In this document: positions 9,313 to 18,775 of the stretch, piece after piece
Numbering within the stretch: the first letter of the stretch is position 1
How the letters are laid out: the number at the start of each line of letters is the position of its first letter
Source of the DNA: Pleurotus ostreatus/Saccharomyces cerevisiae fusant
Taxonomy: Eukaryota; Opisthokonta
Length of the DNA stretch: 20,847 nt
Direction: 5' to 3'
NCBI GenBank assembly: GCA_024196135.1
Contig: JAMQCK010000520.1
Span: 1-20,847 of the forward strand
Notes under the pieces: model-generated
What the model was told of the DNA's origin: nothing
The model's input: only the letters and a program-made list of their open reading frames with translations
Database searches by the model: none
Position numbers and translations under genes: made by a program

Positions 9313-12300
9313 CTACCCGCTTCCATGGGCATTGTCGAGATTGTGACCCTCCTCCTCCCCCTCCTCCCCCTCCTCCTCATCTCCCTCGTACTCGTCATTG
9401 TCATTGTCCTCCCCCTCCCTATCTCCTCCCTCCTCCCCCACCTCTTCGCCTGCTTCCTCGTCGGCCTCCCCCTCCCCTTCGACATCAGCGCCGCCATGCA
9501 CTTCCCCCACCTCATGCGCGGCATGGGGTCCCTCTGCGTCGGCGTCGTAAAGCGCGTCCACAATATCCTCGATTGCATCTATAAATTCCTCCTCCTCGTC
9601 CACCTCGTCATCAACTTCACCCCCCACCCCAGGACCCTCCTCTTCCTCCTCTGCTGCGACAGCGTCCGGGATAACGGCCGAATCGTCGTCGCACGAGGCC
9701 TGAGCCCATTCCCTGCGCGCCGCCTTGATCTCCTCATGCGAAGGCCCCCGAATGCCGGGGACATGTCGCTCCCACTGCACCGCAATGCGAAGGTATGCGC
9801 GTTTCCGGTCCTGCAATTGATGTACTAGCGCAGGAGCATCTGGGACGCGTTGAGTGAGGGGTGGCGCGGTAAAACTATTGGCGCGTACCTGGGGCGCCTA
9901 TCGCGGCGCGAATGGCCGCGCGCAATAACAGCCATTCCTCTTCGAACCACTGGAGGACGTTCGCTCGCTCGTGGGCCAAGCGATCCTCCTCCTCCTCGCA
10001 GCGATCCAGTAACAGACGCGCACGAATTGCCTTTCGAACGTTGTCATCGGACATCCAGGGTGGCGCCGCCGTGTCGGCCGAGTCGAATCGCAAGTCGTCC
10101 CAGCAAGGGTTATCGATGTCGAGATCCCACAGACCGGCTTTCGGAAGCGGTTGCAAGGGACGGATGGGACAGCTGCCTTTCCTGGTGCGTTGCTGTTTGA
10201 TGAGCTTCAGGAGGTCCTTGCATAGCTTGTTGTACTTTGAGACAATCGACTTGATAGTTCCCTCGCGCCGCTCGGCGGCCGTCTTGATGTGCTTGCGAAG
10301 ACGATTTTCTAGGTTCGAGCTCAGCATTCAGACGCCCCCAAGCTGCGACGGGGGACTTACCCCCATTCTTGTTGCGATGAGAACGCACCACGCGCTCCAC
10401 CTCCATCTTCCGCTTCATGATACCCGCTTGGGCGCGACCTAGCAAAACCAGGCCATTGGCACGTCGATGCAGCAGCTTGTCGTTGACCAATGCCTTCAGC
10501 TGCGCCCGTGCAGGGACGCCGAGCTGCATGAGCTTCCGGTTGTAGCGAGCCTTCGCAGCCAGATAGGTCGCCTCGGCACTTCTAATGGCGGCCTCGCGTT
10601 CTAGAGTCCGCGCCCCTGTTTCCGCCGTCAATTCATCCCGCGCCACGCCAGCGCGCACCATCTCCTCGTGGAGCTCAAGCGCCTTGTTTGCTTCCTGGCG
10701 ACCCAGGTGCTTGCCTTGTTCTGTTGAAAGATGAGCGACGCGGCTCCGCGCATGATGTTGAAGGCTTACTTTGCAAGGGGCGGGTTTGAGCTGCCACCTG
10801 CGCCTTCCACTGCTCTCGAATGAACGCCTCGTCTTCCCCAATCCGCCCCGCCTCGCCGATAAGGATCGATGCCTCGCGCCGCTTCTCCTGCTGCCGGATG
10901 GCCTTTCGGCTCAACCAAGCACCCTGCCCCATGATGGCATCTTTTGTGGCGAAGGCGAATTGGGAATTAAGGGTGTATTTCCTTAAATGATACTGGGAGC
11001 AATTAATGGCGAGTGACATGGAATAAATTCAGGGACTTACTCCGGCAACCCGAAGATAGGGGATGAGCTTGCTGATGGAATACCAGAACCGTTCGCAACC
11101 TTCCCCGTCCGTAAGCCCGAAGCCGATGCACTTGCGCGGGTGGTAAATCAACTGACAGGGCCAATCGTGACCAAATGCGTGAAAGACGGCGACGGCAAAG
11201 CGAACGCGATCGAGATAACCGTCGAATAGGCCGTGCTTCACGGCGCTCAGGTGGATCTGGCATGCGATGTCGTATAGGAGTCCGACTACCCAGTCGGGGG
11301 GAAGGTTCTCGACCAGCGCGTCCATGAGCGCAACGGCGTAGAACTGCTGTTCACCCGGCGTCGTCATATTGGCCAGAAACAATGGGATATCGTGGCGACA
11401 TATCATGCCCATCACCGCCGTAACGTCATGGCTGCCAGTGTTTGCCTTCGCGATGGCGGTCTGCGCCGCCTTGAAGCTCTCTTCGCAGGTCTGCAGGACT
11501 TCCGACGGTACGCTGAGGCCGGCGGCTAAAGGATCGAACTGAGATGCCTTGGACTTTCGTCCTCGACGCGCGCGCAAGGCTTCCACGCGCTCTCGCGTCC
11601 TTTCCAATTCCGCCTCCGAGAGCATGATGTCCTCCGGGTGATGAAATGCCGGATCCCGTGCCTGTTTGTTGTGTTTCTGCGAAAAGCACGCGTCGATGGA
11701 GACCAGGACGTCCGGCACGTCCGGGTGATCGCCACTGAGCCTGCGATCGCCGCCGAAACACGCGGGACAACGCGAACGAAGGTATTCCGTCGGCCGACGC
11801 AGACGGCGACGCGGGTCATCATCGTCCTCGCTGTCAGCAGCATCGCCGGTCGATGGCGCCGGGCTTCTTTTACGCCTGCGGCCGACCATCGGGGGTGGGC
11901 TGGGCGCGCTGCGGTCCCGGGCTAGAGGCGTCGGCGATGACGGAGGCTCGCCGTTGGTGCCGTCGCTCGTGCTAACATCATTGTCGGTATTCTCAGCAAC
12001 GATGGTCGCACGGTCGCGTCGAGTGCGCCGGAGGGCTTGTCGTTGATGGGCGAGGCGACGCCCGGGAAGGGGGGTGGGTGATGATGGCGGCCCTTCGCTG
12101 CTGTCCTCATCGGAAGTGGGACTAGTGTCCACGCTGCGCGACTGGAACAACGCAGCGCGTGCAGCGCCAATGACATTATCGACGTGCTTCGCCACCATGT
12201 CGTGCAGGTTGGTGAACCAGAGGAGCGCGTAGCCGAATCGTTTCCGTAGATTATCCTACACAATGTCAACGGCCTGCTGATTGCGTCGGACGTATGCATG

Positions 12301-13329
12301 GACATACCGAATAGTTGAGTTTGTGCGAACGCGCGAGCAGGAAGGCCTCGGTGGCCTTACACCAGGCGGTGACATTGGGGGATATGTTGAGGAACAAGAG
12401 GCGTGCGAAGTCGAGCATGTTCATGTCGACGGCAAGTGTGGGTCTATACGGTGCGCATGGGAAGAGGCCGACTTCGACGAGCTGCCTTGCAGCCGGACAG
12501 CAATAACAGGTATCAACAAGAACGCGCGAGACACCTGAGTATACTTGTCAGTGAAGAGGGAAGAAAAGAAACCGCGGTACGCACAGGTCATCCGCAGAAC
12601 CATGACTGACAGGACACGGCGGTCCCTCCCAAAGCAGCTGCAGCGCCGCCGAGGCTGCTCCCTTCGAGGCGGATCGCGAAGGTTGTTCGTCTCTTCCATG
12701 AGGCGCATGTAGGGCTTGCGCAGCTTTGGAAGTACGTCGGATAGCCAGCTTTTGGTTGTTGCGTCGCGCTTAGCTCGATAGGCCTCACGCCTCGCTTCCT
12801 TCGCTGGATCATCGCTATCGTCGTCGCCATCATCATCAGGCTCTGGCGCGTCGCCCCCCTCTAATTCTACCACATCCTCCCCTTCATCTGCATCAGGCTT
12901 GGCTTCTTCCTCCGGCAGACCAAGGGCAAACCCGATCTGACGGGGAAGAGCTCGATGCGTATGTACGCCCTGTACTGCGCGGCCAGTGTCGCGAAATGCC
13001 AAGACGGGGCTCCCATTCCTTCGTTGCCGTACACGCTGGGCGTTGACGGACTGTGGCGTGAATCCGGTACCAGTGATCGTGCGTAGAGCGCCGCGCGCCG
13101 GCGTGCTGGGTGCAGGTTGACGAGGGCGGATGGGTGTCGATGGAACGTAATCTGAGGAGGGAGGGTGCTCGGGGGAACTTGAGCGATCACGATGACCGCT
13201 TCGCGCTCTGTCCGGGCTGGACTCTGGCCGAAGGCGAGGCTGGGTCGTAGAGGGGCCGCTCTCAGAGGAGAGCAAGCTCGTGACCTCCTTTGTCCGCTTC
13301 TTCGCGTTTATACGCCTGCGGGTCGACAT
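9313..13329 (-). CDS. KDZ-superfamily transposase (CxC1-type N-terminus, RNase H-fold catalytic domain), about 1238 aa
   Basis: Proposed exons: 13329-12585, 12534-12308, 12255-11041, 10992-10770, 10720-10361, 10308-9889 and 9839-9313. They total 3717 nt with introns of 48-52 nt and consistent phases. The start is the ATG opening MSTRRRINAKK. Residues 1 to about 190 are disordered. A cysteine cluster (about 233-290: CSCFGRD, then CYCCPAARQ) precedes LAVDMNMLDFARLLFLN and GYALLWFTNLHDM, typical of KDZ proteins. A low-complexity insert follows. The catalytic core holds CPACFG (about C487, C490), SIDACFSQ (D512), LLYDIACQ (D653) and TDGEGCERFW (about E709/E712), consistent with the acidic residues of the RNase H fold. 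Helical coiled-coil-like segments follow (about 740-1060, including GLWDLDIDNPCWDDL). The C-terminus is a long Glu/Asp-rich tail. It should catalyse cut-and-paste movement of the element from the nucleus. Apart from the inserts it appears intact. Confidence 0.92.
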
Positions 13330-13859
13330 GAGCTGCGTGGTGGGTCCAACTAAGATGCAACTTACAAGATGGCGATAAGATCGATTATATCTGCTTCCGT
13401 GAATCAAAGCCGAGTGCCTGCACTGTGCCTATGTGGGGTAGTTGTTGGGGTAAGCAAGCGGAAGCAGATTGAATCAGTAGGAATGCGAACTCACTGGCGG
13501 TATGAACTTAGAGGGATAGCAGGCATGGCCTCGCCGGTCTTCTTGAATGGGAGTGGAGTCCGCTCGAAAGCCTGCGGAGATCTGACGCTCGCCGAGGGTC
13601 GCCGCAGTCGGTACTATAAGCAACGTGCTGACTGGGGAAATATAGAAACCCCACCGGACGTCCAGCTTGAGTCTGCTTGTTCAGAGGACCGGGTGGACGA
13701 GCATGACGAGCCAGTCAAGCATGTCGACAAATGCGCTCGGTCTCATACAAGCAAAGGTCAGCTAGCATTGTAAGAAAGGCGACACCAGACCGTCCTTGCG
13801 CCATGAGGCCTTCGGGCGGACGTTCAGCATGGTCGTCGTGTTATCTCGGAATCTTGAGC

Positions 13860-13916
13860 CGGGTCCCACATGAGATGAGGACCCGCATCCCCGTCCCACA
13901 TAAGATGAGGACGGGG
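13860..13916 (-). other. Paired hairpin motif, copy B (upstream of transposase gene)
   Basis: Hairpin 1: arms 13860-13866 and 13879-13885 (CGGGTCC/GGACCCG), loop CACATGAGATGA. Hairpin 2: arms 13889-13896 and 13909-13916 (CCCCGTCC/GGACGGGG), loop CACATAAGATGA. The loops are 30 nt apart, as in copy A. The pair is about 530-590 nt upstream of the transposase ATG and reads TCATCT-NN-TGTG in the transposase sense. Confidence 0.75.
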
Positions 13917-14103
13917 GCATCGAGAGCGCGCGAGGTTCTTGCTCGAATTGTAGTGTTCGATCTTGAAACACGAGGTCGCATTCGGTGGCGTGACGAACGG
14001 CCGATATCGTAGTTGTCGTTGTCGGCGGCGGCGGCGGCAGTAGCGAGGAGGAAGGAGGCGGCGGCGGCGAGCGGCGAGCGACGAGCGACGACGACGCAAA
14101 GAT

Positions 14104-14119
14104 CGCAGAATGTTCTGCG
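14104..14119. repeat. AGAATGTTCT palindrome in divergent promoter region
   Basis: CGCAGAA-TG-TTCTGCG forms 7-bp arms around a 2-bp centre and contains a perfect copy of the AGAANNTTCT dyad that is arrayed at 18.07-18.6 kb and 18.99-19.1 kb. It lies between hairpin pairs B and C. Confidence 0.5.
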
Positions 14120-14390
14120 GCGACACGTGGTACAATCAGACAACAATATGGGACCACAATTGACAACAAACGCCACGCAACCGGACTTCGCCGGTCAACG
14201 ATCGCGTTTCCCATTCTCGTCTTCCGCGACTGCCCTCCCCATCGCCTCGCGTGCGTCTCCCTCGTCGCTCTGCTCGCCAGCGCACGGCCTAGCGCGACAG
14301 CACGGGATAATAACTTCGTAAGCTCGACTCGCCCAAGAAGTACTGTACTTACAAATCTCAACAGGCTCTCTTCCAACCTCGTAACACGAG

Positions 14391-14448
14391 CTCTGTCCTC
14401 ATCTTTTGTGGGACAGAGTGTCGGTCCTCATCTTTTGTGGGACTGACA
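14391..14448 (+). other. Paired hairpin motif, copy C (upstream of + strand gene)
   Basis: Hairpin 1: arms 14391-14398 and 14411-14418 (CTCTGTCC/GGACAGAG), loop TCATCTTTTGTG. Hairpin 2: arms 14419-14427 and 14440-14448 (TGTCGGTCC/GGACTGACA, with one G-T pair), same loop. The loops are 29 nt apart. This is the same motif as A and B in opposite orientation, so it again reads TCATCT-NN-TGTG in the sense of the neighbouring gene. It ends 94 bp before the ATG at 14543 and could lie in the 5' UTR. Confidence 0.75.
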
Positions 14449-14542
14449 GGGCACGCTCACCGGCTCAATCGTGCACGACGTCAGCGGCAACCTCAGCCAG
14501 TCTCCTCCGACCTCCGCCCTCACTTGGCGCCCTCTTTGAAAC

Positions 14543-17500
14543 ATGGCGCCGCCCTCATCCTCGACCTCAAGATCGCGCTCTAACGCGACCGGCCAGCAGA
14601 CTTCCACGCCGCAGCGCAGCACATGGAACCCTCCTCTTGTCGTTCAACCTAGCGGAATCGTCGCGCGGCCTCTTACTCCCGAGCACGCATGGGATCCCGC
14701 GGATCTACTACCTGATGCGGACACGTACATCGCCGTCCCCAGCAGTAAGGCCGCGCGGAAGCGACTGCTCGAAGAGAAGGAAGCGCTGGAGGCCTCCGGA
14801 AAGCGCGTGCGCCTTGACAAGCGCTACGTCCTCGTTGGTCTGCCGCCGCTGCGTGCCCCGTTCTACCGCGAACTCTCGCCGGAGGAACGAGTGCGTCTCA
14901 TTTTTGAATGACATATACCCTCGACTGACCTCTTGTACCTAGGTTGTTGACTACCGCCTCTACCGCCAACCGAACATACCGGTGGTGGAGAGGCTTGTCC
15001 TCTCGAGACTTGTCCAACATCGCCCTCAACGTCGCCCTGTACATTTCTGCGATGAAGGGCACGGATATGACTTTCCCGACCCCGCCCGCGTTCTCGGGAG
15101 ATGGAACTTGCCCTTGGATGGCTTCAAGTTGGCGGAGAAACGTGCGTACCATCTGTGTTTTCTCATGATATGTGCTGATATCAACTTTAGCGGACGACCC
15201 CGCCCTCCAAAATCGCGTGGTCGGCTGGACCGAACACGAAGAATGTCTCGTCCTCAGCCCCAACGCCTCCTACATACCCTACGTCCCCCCTCCCGACATG
15301 ACGAACTATCGCCTTCGTATGCGCTCCGACGGGCAGTTCGGTGCCGAGGACTGGACGCTCGTGCCGACGTATTATATGCCCTCCCACGCCCCCCATATCG
15401 CTTGCATTCCGCGCTGCCCTCCCGCCCCCGGCCATCCGTGGCACTTAATGTGGCTCGGCGTCGACATGTGGTTCGAGTCGGTCTTGGACAACTACAAGCC
15501 GCACGCGGAGAAGGTGGTGCTCTCGCGCGTCGTCTTCAAGGAGTTGAAGAAGCTGGTGAACCCCCTCCGCAAGCTGGCGACGGATTATCTGGCGGACTGC
15601 AAGCGGAAGAAGACAGACCCTTTCCCCTGGGCGCGCGGCCTGGAGATGACGCTCAGCCATCTGATGGGACGTCTGGGAGCTTTGCCCGTGAGCCGTCGCC
15701 GCGCCGTGCTGATGGCTAGAGAGTGCCAGCGCTTGTGGCGCGAGCTCTTTGGCATGATGAACTTCGTTCATCTTGTTCAGCCGGTGCTCTCCGGGCTCGT
15801 CGACGCGCCGGAAGTCAAGACGCCGCACTGGTTCATCGGAGCGGTGACGGAGGACCTCCACCACGTTCAGCTACTCTACGCGGCCGGCGTGCCCGTATGG
15901 CACGTTCGCAACTACGACATGGACTTCCACCAACTCCTTCGCACGAGAAATAGGATCGCCGTGCCGTACGCCGAGGAGATGCAGTCCATGTACACGCCCG
16001 CGCAAATGGCGTGTATCAACCGCCACCCCGACAACCTGCCATTCATCTTCGAGGGCTCGCCGAAGGACCCCCGACGTGTGAAGCACCTCCACCGTTATGC
16101 TACCCTTCGCGTCGCTGTCAGCCGGCCCATCGATGATCCCGCCGACGACAAGGATCCGCTCGCCTTCGTAGACTTCGAGCGAGGTGCATCCCGTGCGCGA
16201 CCACTCGCAAACCTCCCAGGCTTCATCGCGGAGGTCGGCAAAGGAGGTCCTCCACGGCTGCGCGGGGAGCAGCAACACGACCTCCCCCCCTTCGACTTCG
16301 ACACCGCCAACGTGCCCGAGCAGGTCGAGGCCCCTACGGAGCAGCTGCCCGACTTCCTCTATGCAGGTTCCAGCTTCGAGCATTACGAGTTGATTGACTC
16401 CCCTGTCTTTCGCCCTGTCGGCTTCACCGACGACGATATTCCACCCCTCGCGCAACCCTCAACGAGTGCATCGACAGGACCTTCGACGTCGAGTCCGGCC
16501 GCGACGACCGCAACGACCTCGGCCTCGACGGCGGCAACGACTTCGGCATCGACTTCGGCATCGACTTCGGCAACGACTTCGACTACCGTGACTGCGTCAG
16601 GTTCTGCGACCGCGACTACGTCGAGCTCGGCGCCGCGTGCAGGAATCTCAGGCTCAGCATCTGCTTTGTCGTCGCCGGCATCAGGGCTGCCAACGGCAGC
16701 AACGGAGGCTGAACAGGGAACTTCGAGTGCGCCGCCCCAGCCCGCCGTGGAACTCATCACGCCGACGATCCCCGGTCAGTCGCGCTGGGGACGTTCCACG
16801 TCTGCATTGTCGAATTCGAAGCGCCGCGTCCGAAAGAAGACTCCGCCTCCTCGTGCACGTACGTTCGTATTTACTCACATCACGTCACGTCTCTCACCTG
16901 AAATTACCATAGGCCATCCTGCTCTCGACCTGCCGTCCGTGCCCAGCACCTGGTACAACGAGATCAAGGAGGTTCGACCGTACTGGCCCTACGAGTCCAG
17001 CAAGACGGACGACCACCGCAGCTTCCCCCTCCCCTCGATCATCACCGGGCCCGACACTGATGAACGCTGCGCGTTCTACGTCCAGGCTTGGACGGCGCTG
17101 GCTCCGTACCTCGTCGAGGGCGCCCAGAGCGACGTCCGGGAGTTGGACATGCCCATGGTGCTCGCGCCGGAGCAGGCCAGCAACTCGGAGGAGAAGGAGT
17201 GGCGGCCGTCTTCAGAGTCTCTGCACCGCCGCACCGCGCTCAAGGCCTCCGACTGGAAGCAGCTCCTCTTCGCGCGTGTGACGATGCGGGGTCAAGGCGC
17301 CGTTGCCGGTACGATGGGCATCATCCGCGACCTGCTCGGCGAGGGCTTCGACTGGGATGCATTCATCAAGCACCAGCTGCAGCCGTACACCATCCGCGGA
17401 GTTGTCGTGCAGCCTGGGGTGTTGCCGCCCTCCGATGTCATGAAGGACGAGTTGCTGTATGTCCAGGAGCTCGGGTTTCGGCAAGATGTCATTGACCTGG

Positions 17501-17862
17501 AGCGGCGTGTGCGCCCGTACCCCTTGACTCCCGCAGAGGAGCTGCACCGTCTTCGCCACATGTTCGACAGCCGCACGTGGGATGGGGTCGACATCTTCAA
17601 CCTGAAGGACCTCAGCGACGGTCGTGGCCTTGCAGCGGCGAACTGGCTGGAGCGCTCGCGCTATGTCCAAGCCTTTGCGCGAGTGATGATGCACTGGATC
17701 CCGCGCCTTCCAGCATCCTTGGACGGCCTCGCGCGCGCTGAGAGGATGACGTACTCGCAGTTCTACTGGTTCGAGGAGGAGGTCGTTGCCTTCTATGTCC
17801 GTCTGCTCTGGCATGAGTTGCACCGCACCGCCATTGGACCCCCGCGTCGTAGCACTGCGTAG
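14543..17862 (+). CDS. Unrecognised element-encoded protein (about 1054 aa), divergent from the transposase
   Basis: Proposed exons: 14543-14890, 14943-15141, 15191-16858 and 16913-17862, totalling 3165 nt with introns of 52, 49 and 54 nt. The last intron (GTACGT to CATAG) is frame-neutral. The start opens MAPPSSSTSRSRS. Residues about 100-585 are globular and contain RYVLVGLPPLRAPFYREL, HLMWLGVDMWFESVLDNY, HWFIGAVTEDLHHVQLLY and NYDMDFHQLLRTRNRI. A Ser/Thr/Ala repeat linker (about 600-690) precedes a second globular region (about 740-1054), rich in Trp and aromatic residues, with WYNEIKEVRPYWPYES, DWKQLLFARV and YSQFYWFEEEVVAFYVRL. No catalytic signature, membrane segment or signal peptide is evident, and I do not recognise the family. 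KDZ elements are reported to carry extra genes, one with a divergent HMG domain; I could not confirm HMG here. It is the only + strand gene inside the element. Confidence 0.8.
16455..16660 (+). repeat. Low-complexity Ser/Thr/Ala-coding tandem repeat
   Basis: Imperfect tandem units of the type GACTTCGGCATC and GACTTCGGCAAC encode a run such as TSASTAATTSASTSAS within the 1054-aa protein. It probably forms a flexible linker between its two globular halves and is likely length-variable by replication slippage. Confidence 0.7.
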
Positions 17863-18071
17863 ACTTTCGTGCCCCTCTCATGGACATCATTTGCGCGCCG
17901 CCGGTATTTTTCTTGTTTATCTTGCTATCCTTTCTTGATTTTTTGTATCTTACATATGTACTCCCCTCCCCCATCCCCCACACCCAAGGACTATACATGA
18001 TGTTTCCCCCTCTGGCCCTTGACCTTGTTGTTTCTGCATTAATCAGTAAGTGTCTTCTTTTGAGTTGGCAT
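17863..18071 (+). other. Non-coding 3' flank of the 1054-aa gene
   Basis: A T-rich stretch with runs such as ATTTTTCTTGTTTATC follows the stop codon at 17862 and leads into the 25-bp array. It probably contains the 3' UTR and polyadenylation region. I see no gene or repeat in it. Confidence 0.4.
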
Positions 18072-18133
18072 CAGAACTTTCTATTCCTCGACACTGCAGA
18101 AGTTTCTGCAGTGTCGAGGAGTAGAAAGTTCTG
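18072..18133. repeat. 62-bp near-perfect inverted repeat at array start
   Basis: Arms of about 30 bp starting CAGAACTTTCTA and ending TAGAAAGTTCTG are complementary except for one position, and are centred on the second array unit near 18103. It contains the first three dyad units and could extrude as a cruciform. Confidence 0.7.
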
Positions 18134-18171
18134 TATTGTTGTCAGCTAGAAACTTCTGAAGCGCTGCTGGA

Positions 18172-18384
18172 TAGAAAGTTCTGCGGCGCTACCGTGTAGA
18201 ACGTCCTGGAGTGACGCGCAACAGAAAGTTCTGCGGCGCTACCGTGCAGAACTTCCTGGAGTGACGCGCAACAGAAAGTTCTGCGGCGCTACCGGGTAGA
18301 ACTTCCTGGAGCGACGCACTACAGAACGTTCTACACGGTAGCGCCGCAGAACTTTCTGTTGCGCGTCACTCCAGGAAGTTCTGG
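18172..18384. repeat. 50-bp higher-order direct repeats followed by an inverted copy
   Basis: Three 50-bp blocks (18172-18221, 18222-18271, 18272-18321), each holding two dyad units with the spacers TGCGGCGCTACCG and GGAGTGACGCGCA, are direct repeats. The stretch from 18322 to about 18384 is an inverted copy of the same blocks. This indicates recent duplication and inversion in multiples of the 25-bp unit. Confidence 0.75.
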
Positions 18385-18684
18385 TCCTGATCCAGGAATT
18401 TCTACCGCACCAGTGAATAGAAACTCCTGATACGCAGAGCAATGGAAAGTTCTGGAGCTTGGACGAATAGAAATTGCTAGGGTAATGCCAGTTAGAACTT
18501 CCTACACCCTGTCGCCCTAGAACATTCTGTACCTTACGCAATTAGAAACGTCTGCAACGTTGGCTATCAGAAAGCTCTAGCTCATCAATGATTAGGAAAC
18601 TCTAGCATCACCAACGAGGAGAGCTTGCTTTACCTAAGTGGTGATGCTACTCTACTTGAACTAACCACTGCCTACTCCTACCGT

Positions 18685-18763
18685 ACACCTGTAGTCTAAT
18701 GGTAAAGACCCTCGCTTTGACTTGATCACCCGAGGATACCAAGTTCGAATCTTGGTAGGTGCT
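18685..18763 (+). tRNA. tRNA-like gene, possibly tRNA-Gln(UUG) with 9-nt intron
   Basis: The cloverleaf elements seen are: acceptor strands ACACCTG (18685-18691) and TAGGTGC (18756-18762), with a first-pair A-C mismatch and a terminal G-T pair. The D arm is GTCT-AATGGTAA-AGAC (18694-18709) and the anticodon stem is CCTCG/CGAGG (18710-18714, 18731-18735). The T arm is CCAAG-TTCGAAT-CTTGG (18739-18755). TAGTCTAATGG resembles an A box and GTTCGAATC a B box. The anticodon loop is 16 nt. A 9-nt intron after position 37, as is usual in nuclear tRNA genes, leaves loop CTTTGAC and anticodon UUG (Gln). Base 26 is missing and the variable loop is only 3 nt. With the acceptor mismatch, these leave open a degenerate or tRNA-derived element. 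Confidence 0.6.
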
Positions 18764-18775
18764 CTCTCCCACGTG

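Larger units (their letters stand above)
13330..14542. promoter_or_regulatory. Divergent intergenic region between transposase and + strand gene
   Basis: This 1.2-kb stretch separates the starts of the two divergently transcribed genes and must contain both promoters. It holds hairpin pairs B and C, an AGAATGTTCT palindrome at 14104-14119 and a GGC-rich tract around 14026-14095. Open frames across it lack coherent protein-like sequence and I do not call a gene. I could not assign TATA or start-site signals with confidence. Confidence 0.5.
18072..18604. repeat. 25-bp-period array of 22 AGAANNTTCT dyads
   Basis: Ten-bp units start at 18073 and recur every 25 bp to 18373, then from 18394 to 18594. 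Of 21 intervals, 20 are exactly 25 bp and one is 21 bp. Ten units match AGAANNTTCT perfectly; the others carry one or two changes (AGGA, TCCT, CTCT and similar). The roughly 15-bp spacers are mostly different from one another, so the selected feature is the dyad and its spacing. Unit quality falls toward the right. This is consistent with subterminal protein-binding sites of the transposon; the bound protein is unknown. Confidence 0.85.

Noticed and set aside
9325..9828. Hydrophobic Leu-rich 167-codon + strand frame resembling a membrane protein
   Set aside because: It is the complement of the transposase's Glu/Asp-rich C-terminal exon; GAG/GAA codons read as Leu and Ser on the other strand.
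13369..14376. Open frames in the divergent intergenic region (134 codons on +, 204 codons on -)
   Set aside because: There is no recognisable domain or coherent splice structure; the region is better explained as promoters with hairpin pairs.
13860..14448. Small nested element (MITE) bounded by hairpin pairs B and C
   Set aside because: The pairs are inverted, but similarity stops at the hairpins and no flanking duplication is visible; a third pair lies in a coding exon without a partner.
14391..14448. Hammerhead ribozyme, suggested by the AGATGAGGAC string
   Set aside because: The CUGANGA core and the paired GAAA strand in the right positions are missing.
18239..18541. 100-codon minus-strand open frame
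   Set aside because: It lies wholly inside the 25-bp dyad array and its residues simply reflect the repeats.
18073..18604. CRISPR-like array of short repeats with varied spacers
   Set aside because: The repeat core is only 10 bp and spacers are about 15 bp, the context is eukaryotic, and no cas genes are present.
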